Shown: one piece after another, positions 53,149-60,801 of the stretch
Position numbering within the stretch: the first letter of the stretch is position 1
Layout: every line of letters starts with the position of its first letter
From: Flexistipes sinusarabici DSM 4947
GTDB lineage: Bacteria; Chrysiogenota; Deferribacteres; Deferribacterales; Flexistipitaceae
Direction of reading: 5' to 3'
NCBI RefSeq assembly: GCF_000218625.1
Contig: NC_015672.1
Span: forward strand, 1,550,001 to 1,614,000
DNA: 64,000 bases
Program-made: the position numbers and the translations under genes
Notes under the pieces: generated by a model
Databases searched by the model: none
Seen by the model: only the letters and a program-made list of their open reading frames with translations
What the model was told of the DNA's origin: nothing

Positions 53149-53631
53149 ATGCCTCGTCCACCTAAAGAAAGATTGGTTATGCACCGGCCTCGGATTAATG
53201 AATTCGGGCCATACAATGACAACAAACCAAACAAAGATGAATCCTTAGAAAACAATGGTAATACGACAATTTTAACTCTTGATGAGCTGGAGGCAATGAG
53301 GCTTGCTGATCTTGAATGTTTGTCACAGGAAGAAGCGGCGGCACTGATGAATGTATCGAGGCAAACCTTCGGCAGGATAGTTGAAATAGCCAGAAAAAAA
53401 ATGGCGGATGCTCTGATAAACGGCAAGATTGTCAAAATAGAGTGCAAAGAATACATAAGATTTTATAAGAGACATTTAAAATGCATCAGATGCGCCCATG
53501 AATGGGAAGATTCGGATGGTGCAAAAACAAACTACTATTGCCCCAAATGCAACTCTGATGAAATAATAAAAATGAGAAGGTGCGGTAAAGAGTGTAAATG
53601 CCCCTTAAAATTAACCGGCAATATACCCTAA
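53149..53631 (+). CDS. DUF134 (UPF0251) DNA-binding protein, probable regulator of the first reductase operon
   Basis: A 160-residue protein. It begins MPRPPKERLV, has the LTLDELEAMRLADLECLSQE and EAAALMNVSRQTFGRIVEIA sigma-like helix-turn-helix core near residues 40-80, and a C-terminal zinc-ribbon-like region with paired Cys (CIRCAHEW ... YYCPKCNSDE ... CGKECKCP). The ATG at 53149 has AAGGAG upstream. DUF134 genes commonly sit near metal or redox genes, and are likely metal- or redox-linked regulators. It lies 203 bases before psrA on the same strand. Confidence 0.85.
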   Translation: MPRPPKERLVMHRPRINEFGPYNDNKPNKDESLENNGNTTILTLDELEAMRLADLECLSQEEAAALMNVSRQTFGRIVEIARKKMADALINGKIVKIECKEYIRFYKRHLKCIRCAHEWEDSDGAKTNYYCPKCNSDEIIKMRRCGKECKCPLKLTGNIP

Positions 53632-53651
53632 ATCCCTACCCGTTGTGTCTG

Positions 53652-53671
53652 TTATTGGCAAATGCTTTTAA
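53652..53671 (+). promoter_or_regulatory. Imperfect second copy of the reductase-operon site
   Basis: TTATTGGCAAATGCTTTTAA matches the palindrome at 53708-53727 in 16 of 20 positions, with an intact left half. It is 56 bases upstream of it. It may be an additional regulator contact. Confidence 0.35.
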
Positions 53672-53707
53672 AATTATTGTACAGAAATATCTTTTCAGAT
53701 ACCTTCT

Positions 53708-53727
53708 TTATTGGCATATGCCATAAA
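53708..53727 (+). promoter_or_regulatory. Palindromic operator candidate upstream of first psr operon
   Basis: TTATTGGCAT|ATGCCATAAA, centred at 53717/53718, with a perfect 12-bp core TGGCATATGCCA. The right half ATGCCATAAA recurs unchanged in the same setting upstream of the second operon (63159-63178). It lies about 27 bases before the TTGACA box. Confidence 0.6.
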
Positions 53728-53753
53728 TGCCTGATAATAAAGCAAAAAAAATA

Positions 53754-53782
53754 TTGACAGCCCATTCCTTTAATTATATTTA
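53754..53782 (+). promoter_or_regulatory. Candidate promoter of the first psr operon
   Basis: TTGACA (53754-53759), 17 bases, then TATTTA (53777-53782). The -35 is consensus and the -10 is fair. psrA starts 53 bases after it. Confidence 0.55.
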
Positions 53783-53834
53783 TCTATATTCAAACATATG
53801 GATAAAGTGAAACACCAAAACAAGGGGGCAAAAT

Positions 53835-56159
53835 ATGTCTTTATTGAAAACCAAGCTCAACAGGAGGAAGTTCCTTGCTTACAGTGGGGGTACTCTTGCA
53901 GCCGGGGCAATGGCTTCTAAATTCTCAACGATCAAAGCCGTTGCATCGGAACACGGTAAACAAAGTAAAGAGTCGGGAAGCAAAACTGTTCCCAGCGCAT
54001 GTGCAATATGCGTCAACAAATGCTCTTTATTTGCCGATGTCAAAGACGGGGTAATTCATAAACTAAACCCCAATCACAACTTCTTTAAATCCAGGTCTAT
54101 GCTGTGTGCCCGGGGGAATGTGGGAGCTAAAGTGCCCTACTCTCCGGACAGATTGAAAAAGCCTTTAATAAGAACCGGCAAACGCGGTGAAGGTAAATGG
54201 AAAGAAGTAAGCTGGGATGAGGCTTACGATTACATTATTGAAAATGTAATAAAACTGATAAACAAATATGACAACAGATCTTCCATCGCATTTGCTTCCA
54301 CGGAAGGCTTGCAGGAAGAATTTTTCAGGCACCTGACATCCGTAGTTGGATCAACGAACAGTGTACGTCATCCTACGCTGTGTCTTGCTTCCAATATTCA
54401 GGGATACTCTTCTGTTTACGGCACATTGCCAGATGCTGACATTGCCAACGCAAAGTTTGTTGTTATGGCCGGCTCCAACAGGGCGGAAGCTTTTATTACA
54501 CCTGACACAATTGATCTGGCGAAAAAACATAAAGAACAGACTTTTGTATATCTTGATCCGCGTGCAACAAAATCTGCAGCTCTTGCAGACAAATGGTTCC
54601 CGATAAAACCTGGTACTGATATGGCAGTTGTTCTGGCCATGATTAATGTCATCATCTCTGAAGAGTTATACGACAAGGAATTTGTTAACAAATATACACA
54701 CGGTTTTGATCAGTTGAAAGAACACGTTAAGGAAAATACGCCGGAATGGGCTGAAAAGGAAAGCGAGATCCCTGCAGATGAAATAAGATGGATGGCAAGA
54801 AAATTCGCTGAAAATGCCCCGGCTTCTGTATGGTATCCTGGAAGAAGAAGTTCTTTTACTGCCAATGATGTTTACTACAGAAGAGCATGCGCTATTCTTA
54901 ATGCAATAGTTGGAGCCTGGGACAGAAAGGGAGGTCTTATACCCAAGTCCGGTATAAGTCTGAAATCTCACGAGTTCATTTTTCCTCTTTATGACAGGGT
55001 TAAAAACAGAATAGACGGCGGAAAGGTAAATTTTGCAGCTGATATTCTCCCTGAATATATAAAATCCAACAAAGGGATGCCCAAAGATGAAGTGGCTTAT
55101 CTTTCAGAAGCTGACGGAAGCTGGGTACTGTTCAGGGATGCTATATTAAAGCAAAAACCGTATCCCGTAAAAGGGATGTTTGTTTACAAGCAAAACCCGG
55201 TTGAATCTGTTCCCAACAGATCTAAAACACTGGAAATGCTGAAATCTATGGAATTCATATGTACAATCGATATCCAGATGTCCGATACTGCATGGTATTC
55301 AGATGTAGTTCTCCCTGAATCCACATATCTGGAAAGATGGGATCCGGCTCATAGCTTAGGCGGTGTTGCGCCGGTAGTGATTTTCAGAAAACCTGTTATA
55401 GATCCTCTTTTTGATACAAAATCCATGAAGGATATTACCGTTGATTTAACTGAAAGATTCCTTAAGAAAGAGGAGTTCTGGGTTGATGCCTGGGAAGAAG
55501 ATAAGGCTTATATGAGGGATTATGTCAAAACATTCAAAGGTGTTCCCATGTCTCATATTATAGAGCATCAACTTTCGGATTATCCGGGTGCATACAAGAT
55601 GCTGATGGAAAAGGGATGCTTTTACAAAACAGATAAAATTCCATACGGCAAAACCCTTAAAGAAGGCGCCAGACTCAAAACAAAAACGGGTAAAATTGAA
55701 CTTGCCAGCGTAAGGTACCCGGAAGCAGGTCTACATGCCCTCCCGGTTTATCAGAAACCATCTGAAGCTCCGCAAGGTAAATACAGATTTGTTGTGGGAA
55801 GACACGCACAGTTTACTCAGGCAAACACACAAAATGTACCTTATCTGCTGGAAGCTTACGGGCACTACACAAACATGCTTTGGATACATCCTAAATCCGC
55901 ACTCAAACAGGGATTGAATGACGGGGACTATGCAATTGTTAAAAGTTCCGTGGGAGAGCAAAAGGTAAAAGTTCACGTCACTGAATATACAAGACCGGAT
56001 ACAGTCTTTTATCTTCATGGTTTCGGACGGCTGTCCAAGTGGCTTACTAATGTTTATAAAGTTGGCGCTTCGGATGCCGAAATACTGGAAGATTATGCCG
56101 AGACAATATCCGGGAATGCTTTATTGCACGAAACATTTGTAGAAATAAAAAAAGCTTAG
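53835..56159 (+). CDS. psrA: Molybdopterin oxidoreductase, polysulfide/thiosulfate reductase A-type catalytic subunit (copy 1)
   Basis: Catalytic, Mo-bis-MGD subunit of a quinol-linked sulfur-compound reductase, exported by Tat. The 774-residue protein begins with LNRRKFLAYSGG, a twin-arginine signal. A [4Fe-4S] site CAICVNKCSLFADVKDG with MLCARGN near residue 95 follows, then the probable Mo-ligand Cys in RHPTLCLASNIQG, PDTIDLAKKH, FVYLDPRATKSAA and PGTDMAVVLAM. The C-terminal molydopterin-binding domain ends with KKA. Substrate (polysulfide, thiosulfate, tetrathionate, or another) is not decided by sequence. It heads a three-gene operon. Confidence 0.88.
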   Translation: MSLLKTKLNRRKFLAYSGGTLAAGAMASKFSTIKAVASEHGKQSKESGSKTVPSACAICVNKCSLFADVKDGVIHKLNPNHNFFKSRSMLCARGNVGAKVPYSPDRLKKPLIRTGKRGEGKWKEVSWDEAYDYIIENVIKLINKYDNRSSIAFASTEGLQEEFFRHLTSVVGSTNSVRHPTLCLASNIQGYSSVYGTLPDADIANAKFVVMAGSNRAEAFITPDTIDLAKKHKEQTFVYLDPRATKSAALADKWFPIKPGTDMAVVLAMINVIISEELYDKEFVNKYTHGFDQLKEHVKENTPEWAEKESEIPADEIRWMARKFAENAPASVWYPGRRSSFTANDVYYRRACAILNAIVGAWDRKGGLIPKSGISLKSHEFIFPLYDRVKNRIDGGKVNFAADILPEYIKSNKGMPKDEVAYLSEADGSWVLFRDAILKQKPYPVKGMFVYKQNPVESVPNRSKTLEMLKSMEFICTIDIQMSDTAWYSDVVLPESTYLERWDPAHSLGGVAPVVIFRKPVIDPLFDTKSMKDITVDLTERFLKKEEFWVDAWEEDKAYMRDYVKTFKGVPMSHIIEHQLSDYPGAYKMLMEKGCFYKTDKIPYGKTLKEGARLKTKTGKIELASVRYPEAGLHALPVYQKPSEAPQGKYRFVVGRHAQFTQANTQNVPYLLEAYGHYTNMLWIHPKSALKQGLNDGDYAIVKSSVGEQKVKVHVTEYTRPDTVFYLHGFGRLSKWLTNVYKVGASDAEILEDYAETISGNALLHETFVEIKKA

Positions 56160-56177
56160 TAAGTAAGAGGTGAAAAT

Positions 56178-56798
56178 ATGAGTGAAAACAGCAGAGCTTT
56201 AAAGCTTGCGGAAGCTAACCAGAAGCTTGCACATAAAAGAAGAAACGCAAAAGAAAAATGGGGGATAGTTCTCGATACCTCAAAATGTATAGACTGTAAA
56301 GCATGCACCGTAGCATGCAAAATGGAAAACTACGTACCTGTCGGATTCTATAATTACAGAATCTGGGTGGCAGAAGATACGCATTATGCCAATTATCCCA
56401 CCATAAGCAGAAGTTTTCAGCCTTCACAGTGCCAGCAGTGCGAAAATCCGCCCTGTGTTCATGTCTGCCCAACACACGCCTCCTACAAAACGGCTGATGG
56501 TGTTGTTATGGTGGATGCAGACAAATGCATTCTCTGTAAATACTGCATGACCGCATGCCCTTATGATGCCAGATATGAAAGCCACACTACAGAAGCCATT
56601 GACAAATGTACTTTTTGTTACCAGCGCAGAGAAGAAGGCAGAGATCCTGCATGTGTGGAAACCTGCCCTCCTAAAGTAAGGGTGTTCGGCGATCTTAATG
56701 ACCCGAACAGCGAAGTTTACAAACTTTTGGCAGAAAATGAATACACGGTTTTGAAACCTGGAAAAGGAACAAAACCGAAACTCAAATATATAAAATAG
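56178..56798 (+). CDS. psrB: Four-cluster ferredoxin subunit (PsrB-type, copy 1)
   Basis: Electron-transfer subunit of 206 residues with four [4Fe-4S] motifs: CIDCKACTVACKMEN, CQQCENPPCVHVCPT, CILCKYCMTACPYDA and CTFCYQRREEGRDPACVETC. It carries electrons from the membrane subunit to PsrA. Compared with copy 2 it has an N-terminal extension of about 22 residues that is Lys/Glu-rich. The gene follows psrA by 18 bases. Confidence 0.92.
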   Translation: MSENSRALKLAEANQKLAHKRRNAKEKWGIVLDTSKCIDCKACTVACKMENYVPVGFYNYRIWVAEDTHYANYPTISRSFQPSQCQQCENPPCVHVCPTHASYKTADGVVMVDADKCILCKYCMTACPYDARYESHTTEAIDKCTFCYQRREEGRDPACVETCPPKVRVFGDLNDPNSEVYKLLAENEYTVLKPGKGTKPKLKYIK

Positions 56799-56807
56799 GA
56801 GGCAAAA

Positions 56808-57986
56808 ATGACTACCAACGTATCAACCATGAACGTTTTTGCTAAAAACGATAAAATATCCAATATATGGTTAATATTAACCTTGCTTATCTCGCTTTTA
56901 GGTGTATACGGTTTATTCAACGTTCTGATTAACGGCCATGATGTTTACGGCGTTACCAGAACGGTTCCCTGGGGGATTTTGATTTCCACATATGTATTTT
57001 TTGTGGTTTCCAGTACAGGGCTTTGCCTAGTCTCTTCTATGGGGCACGTTTTCGGAATTGAAAATTTTGAAGTCATCGGAAAAAGATCAATCATACTGGC
57101 AATATTTACTCTGTTGTGTGGTTTTGGTGTCATTGCCCTGGAACTCGGACACCCTTTCAGAATGATGATATACAATGTAATCTCACCCAATTTCAAGTCA
57201 GCCATCTGGTGGATGGGTACTTTATACGGTATATACCTGGTATTTATCATTGTTGAATTTTACTTTCTGATGAAGCATAATCATAAAGGTGCATTTTACG
57301 CAGGACTTGGAGGTTTTCTGGCGGGGATATCAGCACACTCAAACCTCGGAGCAGTGTTTGGTCTTCTGGAAGCAAGACCTTTCTGGCACGGTCCTTACCT
57401 GCCGATTTATTTTATACTTTCAGCTCTGATATCTGGATCTGCTCTGATTATAATCATATTCTTTGTAGCTTACAGATCCCCTTCCAACATGCCTGAAAAA
57501 GTAGTGAAGGTTTTAAAGAGCATCACCAAAATTTTCGGTTTCCTTATTGGTGTATTGATATTTTTTGATATCTGGAAAGTTATCACCTCAATTTACGGAG
57601 CACCCCCAGAAAAATTTGAAGCTGTACAGACACTGCTTTCCGGCCAGCTGGGCGTCAACTTTTGGTTGTTTGAAGTTGCTTTGGGAATGTTAATACCATT
57701 TTTCATAATTATTTTTACAAAAGGAAGAAACATTAAAGCAAGTCTCGTTGCAGCTATCTCAGCAGTAATAGGAATCTTTTATATGAGATATGATCTGGTA
57801 ATCGCCGGTCAGCTTGTTCCAATGAGAGAACCGGCTCCGGGAGCTCATGTGCAGGGAGCACTTCCCAACGGACTGGTATCTTATACTCCCTCTTTCACCG
57901 AAGTATCAATTGTTATAGGTGCGATAGCTTTCTGTGCATTTCTCTATCTAATGGCAGAAAAATATCTTAATTTAAACGAAGAATAA
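56808..57986 (+). CDS. psrC: NrfD/PsrC-type membrane anchor (copy 1)
   Basis: A 392-residue polytopic protein, about eight or nine transmembrane helices, that oxidises menaquinol for the complex. The PWGILISTYVFFVVSSTGLC region near residue 45, GHVFGIENFE and GIYLVFIIVEFYFL are like NrfD family members. The ending is hydrophobic then LAEKYL-like. It is followed at once by a terminator. Confidence 0.9.
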   Translation: MTTNVSTMNVFAKNDKISNIWLILTLLISLLGVYGLFNVLINGHDVYGVTRTVPWGILISTYVFFVVSSTGLCLVSSMGHVFGIENFEVIGKRSIILAIFTLLCGFGVIALELGHPFRMMIYNVISPNFKSAIWWMGTLYGIYLVFIIVEFYFLMKHNHKGAFYAGLGGFLAGISAHSNLGAVFGLLEARPFWHGPYLPIYFILSALISGSALIIIIFFVAYRSPSNMPEKVVKVLKSITKIFGFLIGVLIFFDIWKVITSIYGAPPEKFEAVQTLLSGQLGVNFWLFEVALGMLIPFFIIIFTKGRNIKASLVAAISAVIGIFYMRYDLVIAGQLVPMREPAPGAHVQGALPNGLVSYTPSFTEVSIVIGAIAFCAFLYLMAEKYLNLNEE

Positions 57987-57991
57987 AAAGA

Positions 57992-58015
57992 ACGGGCCCC
58001 GTTTATGGGGCCTGT
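57992..58015 (+). terminator. Terminator at the end of the first psr operon
   Basis: Stem ACGGGCCCC / GGGGCCTGT (9 bp, one G-U) with loop GTTTAT, followed by CTTTC. It lies 5 bases after psrC and just before the convergent NifX-like gene's end, so it may serve both. Confidence 0.75.
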
Positions 58016-58021
58016 CTTTCA

Positions 58022-58378
58022 TTAATGCTCTGAACAATTACCTGAACCCGCACAAAATTCATTTGAGGAATTTACATTTCCTTTTAAATATTCTGATACT
58101 ATTTTCACCGGTTTATCATTGTTTATACCTGTGATCACTTTTATTCCGTAATCATTTAAAAAAACTTTCGCCCTGCCTCCAATGCTTTTAGTCAGCAAAA
58201 TATCCACATTTTCACTTTTTAACCACTTCGGATAAACCCCGGGAGCATGTTCAGGCGGTGTTTGTGTAAATTCACGAACAATCTCACCATCATCAGCAAT
58301 ATCAGCAACAAAAAACGAATCTGCTCCTCCGAAATGATCACTAACTTCATTATTAATAAGCGGTATTGATATCCTCAT
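58022..58378 (-). CDS. NifX/NifB-like dinitrogenase cofactor-type domain protein
   Basis: A 118-residue protein of the dinitrogenase iron-molybdenum cofactor family. Signatures are ISIPLINNEVSDHFGGADSFF at the start (in adjoining parts), LTKSIGGRAKVFLNDYGIKVI and a C-terminal tail with two Cys (EFCAGSGNCSEH). These small proteins bind or move Fe/Mo-S clusters. There is no nitrogenase in view, so a role in Mo or Fe-S supply for the reductases is plausible but inferred. It overlaps the DUF5320 gene by 26 bases. Confidence 0.8.
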   Translation of the reverse strand: MRISIPLINNEVSDHFGGADSFFVADIADDGEIVREFTQTPPEHAPGVYPKWLKSENVDILLTKSIGGRAKVFLNDYGIKVITGINNDKPVKIVSEYLKGNVNSSNEFCAGSGNCSEH

Positions 58379-58562
58379 GGTTAATTCTCCCTACGTCTGT
58401 TTTATTTCCATGTCTGCCTCTACAAGTTTTGTGTCTGCATCTTCCATAGCGCGGTCTGTCTCTTTCAAGTCTGGCAAATTCACTGTTGTCACTACATTTT
58501 CCTAAACCCCTACCCGTTTTAGAGCCGTTTCCAAAAGGGCCTCTTCTGTCTAATCCGGGCAT
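58353..58562 (-). CDS. DUF5320-like small protein
   Basis: A 69-residue, Gly/Arg-rich protein: MPGLDRRGPFGNGSKTGRGL near the start, then CSDNSEFARLERDRPRYG with later paired Cys/His (RCRHKTCRGRHG). The start MPG-D-R-x-GP-x-G is typical of DUF5320 proteins that often accompany NifX-like and DUF134 genes. It follows the second DUF134 gene by 10 bases and overlaps the NifX-like gene. Function unknown. Confidence 0.75.
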   Translation of the reverse strand: MPGLDRRGPFGNGSKTGRGLGKCSDNSEFARLERDRPRYGRCRHKTCRGRHGNKTDVGRINHEDINTAY

Positions 58563-58572
58563 ATCTCACCCC

Positions 58573-58941
58573 CTATTTACACTTATGTTTGAATTTATTA
58601 CTATTGCCATCTAACACTTCAAGTCCGCATTTATCACACTGCTGCCTGGTCACAAATTCTATATTACCGCCTTTAATAATGAGCTCTTTAGCCCCCACAA
58701 GGAAATCAGCTACTTTGTGTCTGGCTCTCACAATAAGACGTGAAAATGTCGGTCTTGAAATATTCATCAGGAGAGCGGCATTTTCATGATCATATCCCAA
58801 ATAATCAGCAAGTCTGATTGCTTCGAACTCATCAATTGTTAAATCTACTTTATCAAGTTTGACAGATGGTAAGCCACTCGGTTTAAAATTTTTTACTTCC
58901 GGGTCATAGCCAACAAATCTTATTTTATCTTGTCTGGGCAC
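58573..58941 (-). CDS. DUF134 DNA-binding protein, second copy
   Basis: A 122-residue regulator-like protein. I place the start at GTG 58941 (protein MPRQDKIRFVGYDP) because AAGGAG lies 6 bases upstream and this matches the usual MPR start of the family; an in-frame extension to 59115 is thus not coding. It has LTIDEFEAIRLADYLGYDHE and ALLMNISRPTFSRLIVRARH, the helix-turn-helix core, and one C-terminal Cys pair (QCDKCGL, HKCK). It follows psrC copy 2 by 94 bases, with a hairpin in the gap. Confidence 0.85.
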   Translation of the reverse strand: MPRQDKIRFVGYDPEVKNFKPSGLPSVKLDKVDLTIDEFEAIRLADYLGYDHENAALLMNISRPTFSRLIVRARHKVADFLVGAKELIIKGGNIEFVTRQQCDKCGLEVLDGNSNKFKHKCK

Positions 58942-59005
58942 TTCAAACTCCTTATGAACAAAAAAATCACACTTGCCTGCAACTCTAATTTTTTGAGATA
59001 AAGCC

Positions 59006-59025
59006 GACCCGTCTGTTAACGGGTC
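59006..59025 (-). terminator. Hairpin after the second psr operon
   Basis: Stem GACCCGT / ACGGGTC (7 bp) with a 6-base loop, 10 bases after the psrC copy 2 stop. The T-tract on the minus strand (GGCTTTATCTC) is weak, so it may be a terminator, or a processing/attenuating hairpin before the DUF134 gene. Confidence 0.5.
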
Positions 59026-59035
59026 AGCAAAATTG

Positions 59036-60223
59036 TTAATGTTCCTTTGTATCCAAGAGGAGGAAACGTTCTGCAAGAAAATATAAAACCAGAAATACCC
59101 CCCATCCGAGAGCAAATATCATCCATTCAACAGCTGAGGGAGAATATTGAGCTAATCCATTTACTGTATGAACACCTGAACCGGGCAATCCTTCCCTCAT
59201 TGGAGGAAGCTGACTGGCAACAATAAAATCATACCGGGTAAAGAATAAGCCGACCATAAAAATTATACCGGCGATGCCTAATGCCTTCATATTGGACGCC
59301 TTTGAAAACACTATTATTGCAAGCGGTAAAACTACGGCGAGAAGCAATTCCCCAACCCAAAAATTCATACTTAACGGACCGGTGAGCAGCGCTTTTGCTG
59401 CAAGATAACTATCCCCGGGCTGAGTATACAGAGATGAAAGTATTTTCCACAGATATAAAAATATCATTACTCCGATTCCGGCTCCCATAAGTTTGCCAAG
59501 AGCTTTCATACTGCTGTGAAGACTCTCGGGAACTTTAAATTTGTAAATTATATTATGAATTGCCAGTAAAAGAGCAGCACCGGCTGTTATACCTGAAATT
59601 ACCAGAAATATTGAAAAATATACTCCATGATAGAATGGTCTTGCATTTAAAGAACCGAAAACATACCCAAGGTTACTGGTTGCAAGAACCCCAACAAGAA
59701 GTGCAAAAAATCCGACAATTTTAGCCGTATTATGATCCGACTCTTTCTTATTAGGTTTAAATATTATATACAACTCCACTGCAAGTATAACAAGTTCAAT
59801 CCCGTAAAATACACCCATCCAAACAATCGGAGCGCTCAAATTTGGAGAAAGGATGAGATATATCATTAGTCTTATGGGGTGGCCTATTTCCATTCCTATC
59901 TGTGTAAAACCAGCTAATAAAATCACAAAGGCCATTACTACAATACGCTTGCTCATTTTTGAGTATTTCTCGAAGCCAAAAGCATGTCCCAGTCCGCCTA
60001 TAAAAGCCAGACCTGTTGATGTAATTACAAAATATGCATATGTGGCTATCAATAATCCCCAAGGTACTTCTCTGTTTACAGCATACACAGCTTCATGACC
60101 CTGCAAAAATACCTGCAATGAAGCATATCCCCCGATACCAAGCAAGATCAACCCTAAAACAATCAACGAAGTGGTTAAGGTCTTACCTGCTACATTTGAT
60201 ACTTTTTCTGTGTGAGTGGTCAT
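59036..60223 (-). CDS. psrC: NrfD/PsrC-type membrane anchor (copy 2)
   Basis: A 395-residue polytopic protein homologous to copy 1: AVNREVPWGLLIATYAYFVI near residue 45, GLGHAFGFEKYSKMSKRIVV, EIGHPIRLMIYLILSPN and LPPMREGLPGSGVHTVNG match corresponding segments of the plus-strand copy. It is the membrane/quinol subunit. It lies 15 bases after the ferredoxin gene, on the same strand. Confidence 0.9.
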   Translation of the reverse strand: MTTHTEKVSNVAGKTLTTSLIVLGLILLGIGGYASLQVFLQGHEAVYAVNREVPWGLLIATYAYFVITSTGLAFIGGLGHAFGFEKYSKMSKRIVVMAFVILLAGFTQIGMEIGHPIRLMIYLILSPNLSAPIVWMGVFYGIELVILAVELYIIFKPNKKESDHNTAKIVGFFALLVGVLATSNLGYVFGSLNARPFYHGVYFSIFLVISGITAGAALLLAIHNIIYKFKVPESLHSSMKALGKLMGAGIGVMIFLYLWKILSSLYTQPGDSYLAAKALLTGPLSMNFWVGELLLAVVLPLAIIVFSKASNMKALGIAGIIFMVGLFFTRYDFIVASQLPPMREGLPGSGVHTVNGLAQYSPSAVEWMIFALGWGVFLVLYFLAERFLLLDTKEH

Positions 60224-60238
60224 GGCAAACCTCCTTTA

Positions 60239-60790
60239 TTAATCTACATAGAACAAACGAGGCCTTGTATTAACACTAGGCTTCAGTCTGTAATATGAAT
60301 TCTTAGCCAAAAGCTTACTTGCTTTACTTTTCGGATCATTTATGTCACCAAACACTCTGACCTTTGTCGGACACGTTTCTACACAGGCCGGATCCCTGTC
60401 AGGAAGTCTGTGGTAACACATGGTGCATTTCTCCACTACTTCCAGATGCTCATCAACAAACCTGGCATCATAAGGGCAAGCGGTCATGCACGCTTTGCAC
60501 AAAACACATTTATCATAATCAACCAGCACAACACCTTCTTCTGTTTTATAAGTGGCATTGGTGGGGCATACACTTGCACAGGGGGTGTTTTCACAATGCT
60601 GGCACTGGGAAGGCTGGAAAGTTTGAGTTAAATCAGGAAAATTCCCATGCACCCTGTTTTCTGTTACCCATATTCTATAAGTTTCCTGACCCACAGGAAC
60701 ATTATTTTCAAACTTACAGGCTACAGTGCAAGCTTTGCAGTTTAAGCACTTACTTGCATCCAATACTATTGCATATTTTTTTTTCGCCAT
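60239..60790 (-). CDS. psrB: Four-cluster ferredoxin subunit (PsrB-type, copy 2)
   Basis: A 183-residue protein with four [4Fe-4S] motifs: CLNCKACTVACKFEN, CQHCENTPCASVCPT, CVLCKACMTACPYDA and CTMCYHRLPDRDPACVETC. Strongly similar to copy 1 but without the Lys-rich N-terminal extension and one residue shorter in the fourth Cys spacer. It begins 11 bases after the psrA stop. Confidence 0.92.
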   Translation of the reverse strand: MAKKKYAIVLDASKCLNCKACTVACKFENNVPVGQETYRIWVTENRVHGNFPDLTQTFQPSQCQHCENTPCASVCPTNATYKTEEGVVLVDYDKCVLCKACMTACPYDARFVDEHLEVVEKCTMCYHRLPDRDPACVETCPTKVRVFGDINDPKSKASKLLAKNSYYRLKPSVNTRPRLFYVD

Positions 60791-60801
60791 TTGTGCACCT
60801 C

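Noticed and set aside
53755-53760. Sigma-54 promoter at the first psr operon
   Set aside because: The GG and GC pairs around TGGCAT do not have the required 10-base spacing; a sigma-70-type TTGACA box fits better.
58942-59115. N-terminal extension of the second DUF134 protein
   Set aside because: A good ribosome site and the typical family start point to GTG 58941; the extension would run back through the hairpin and into the psrC stop region.
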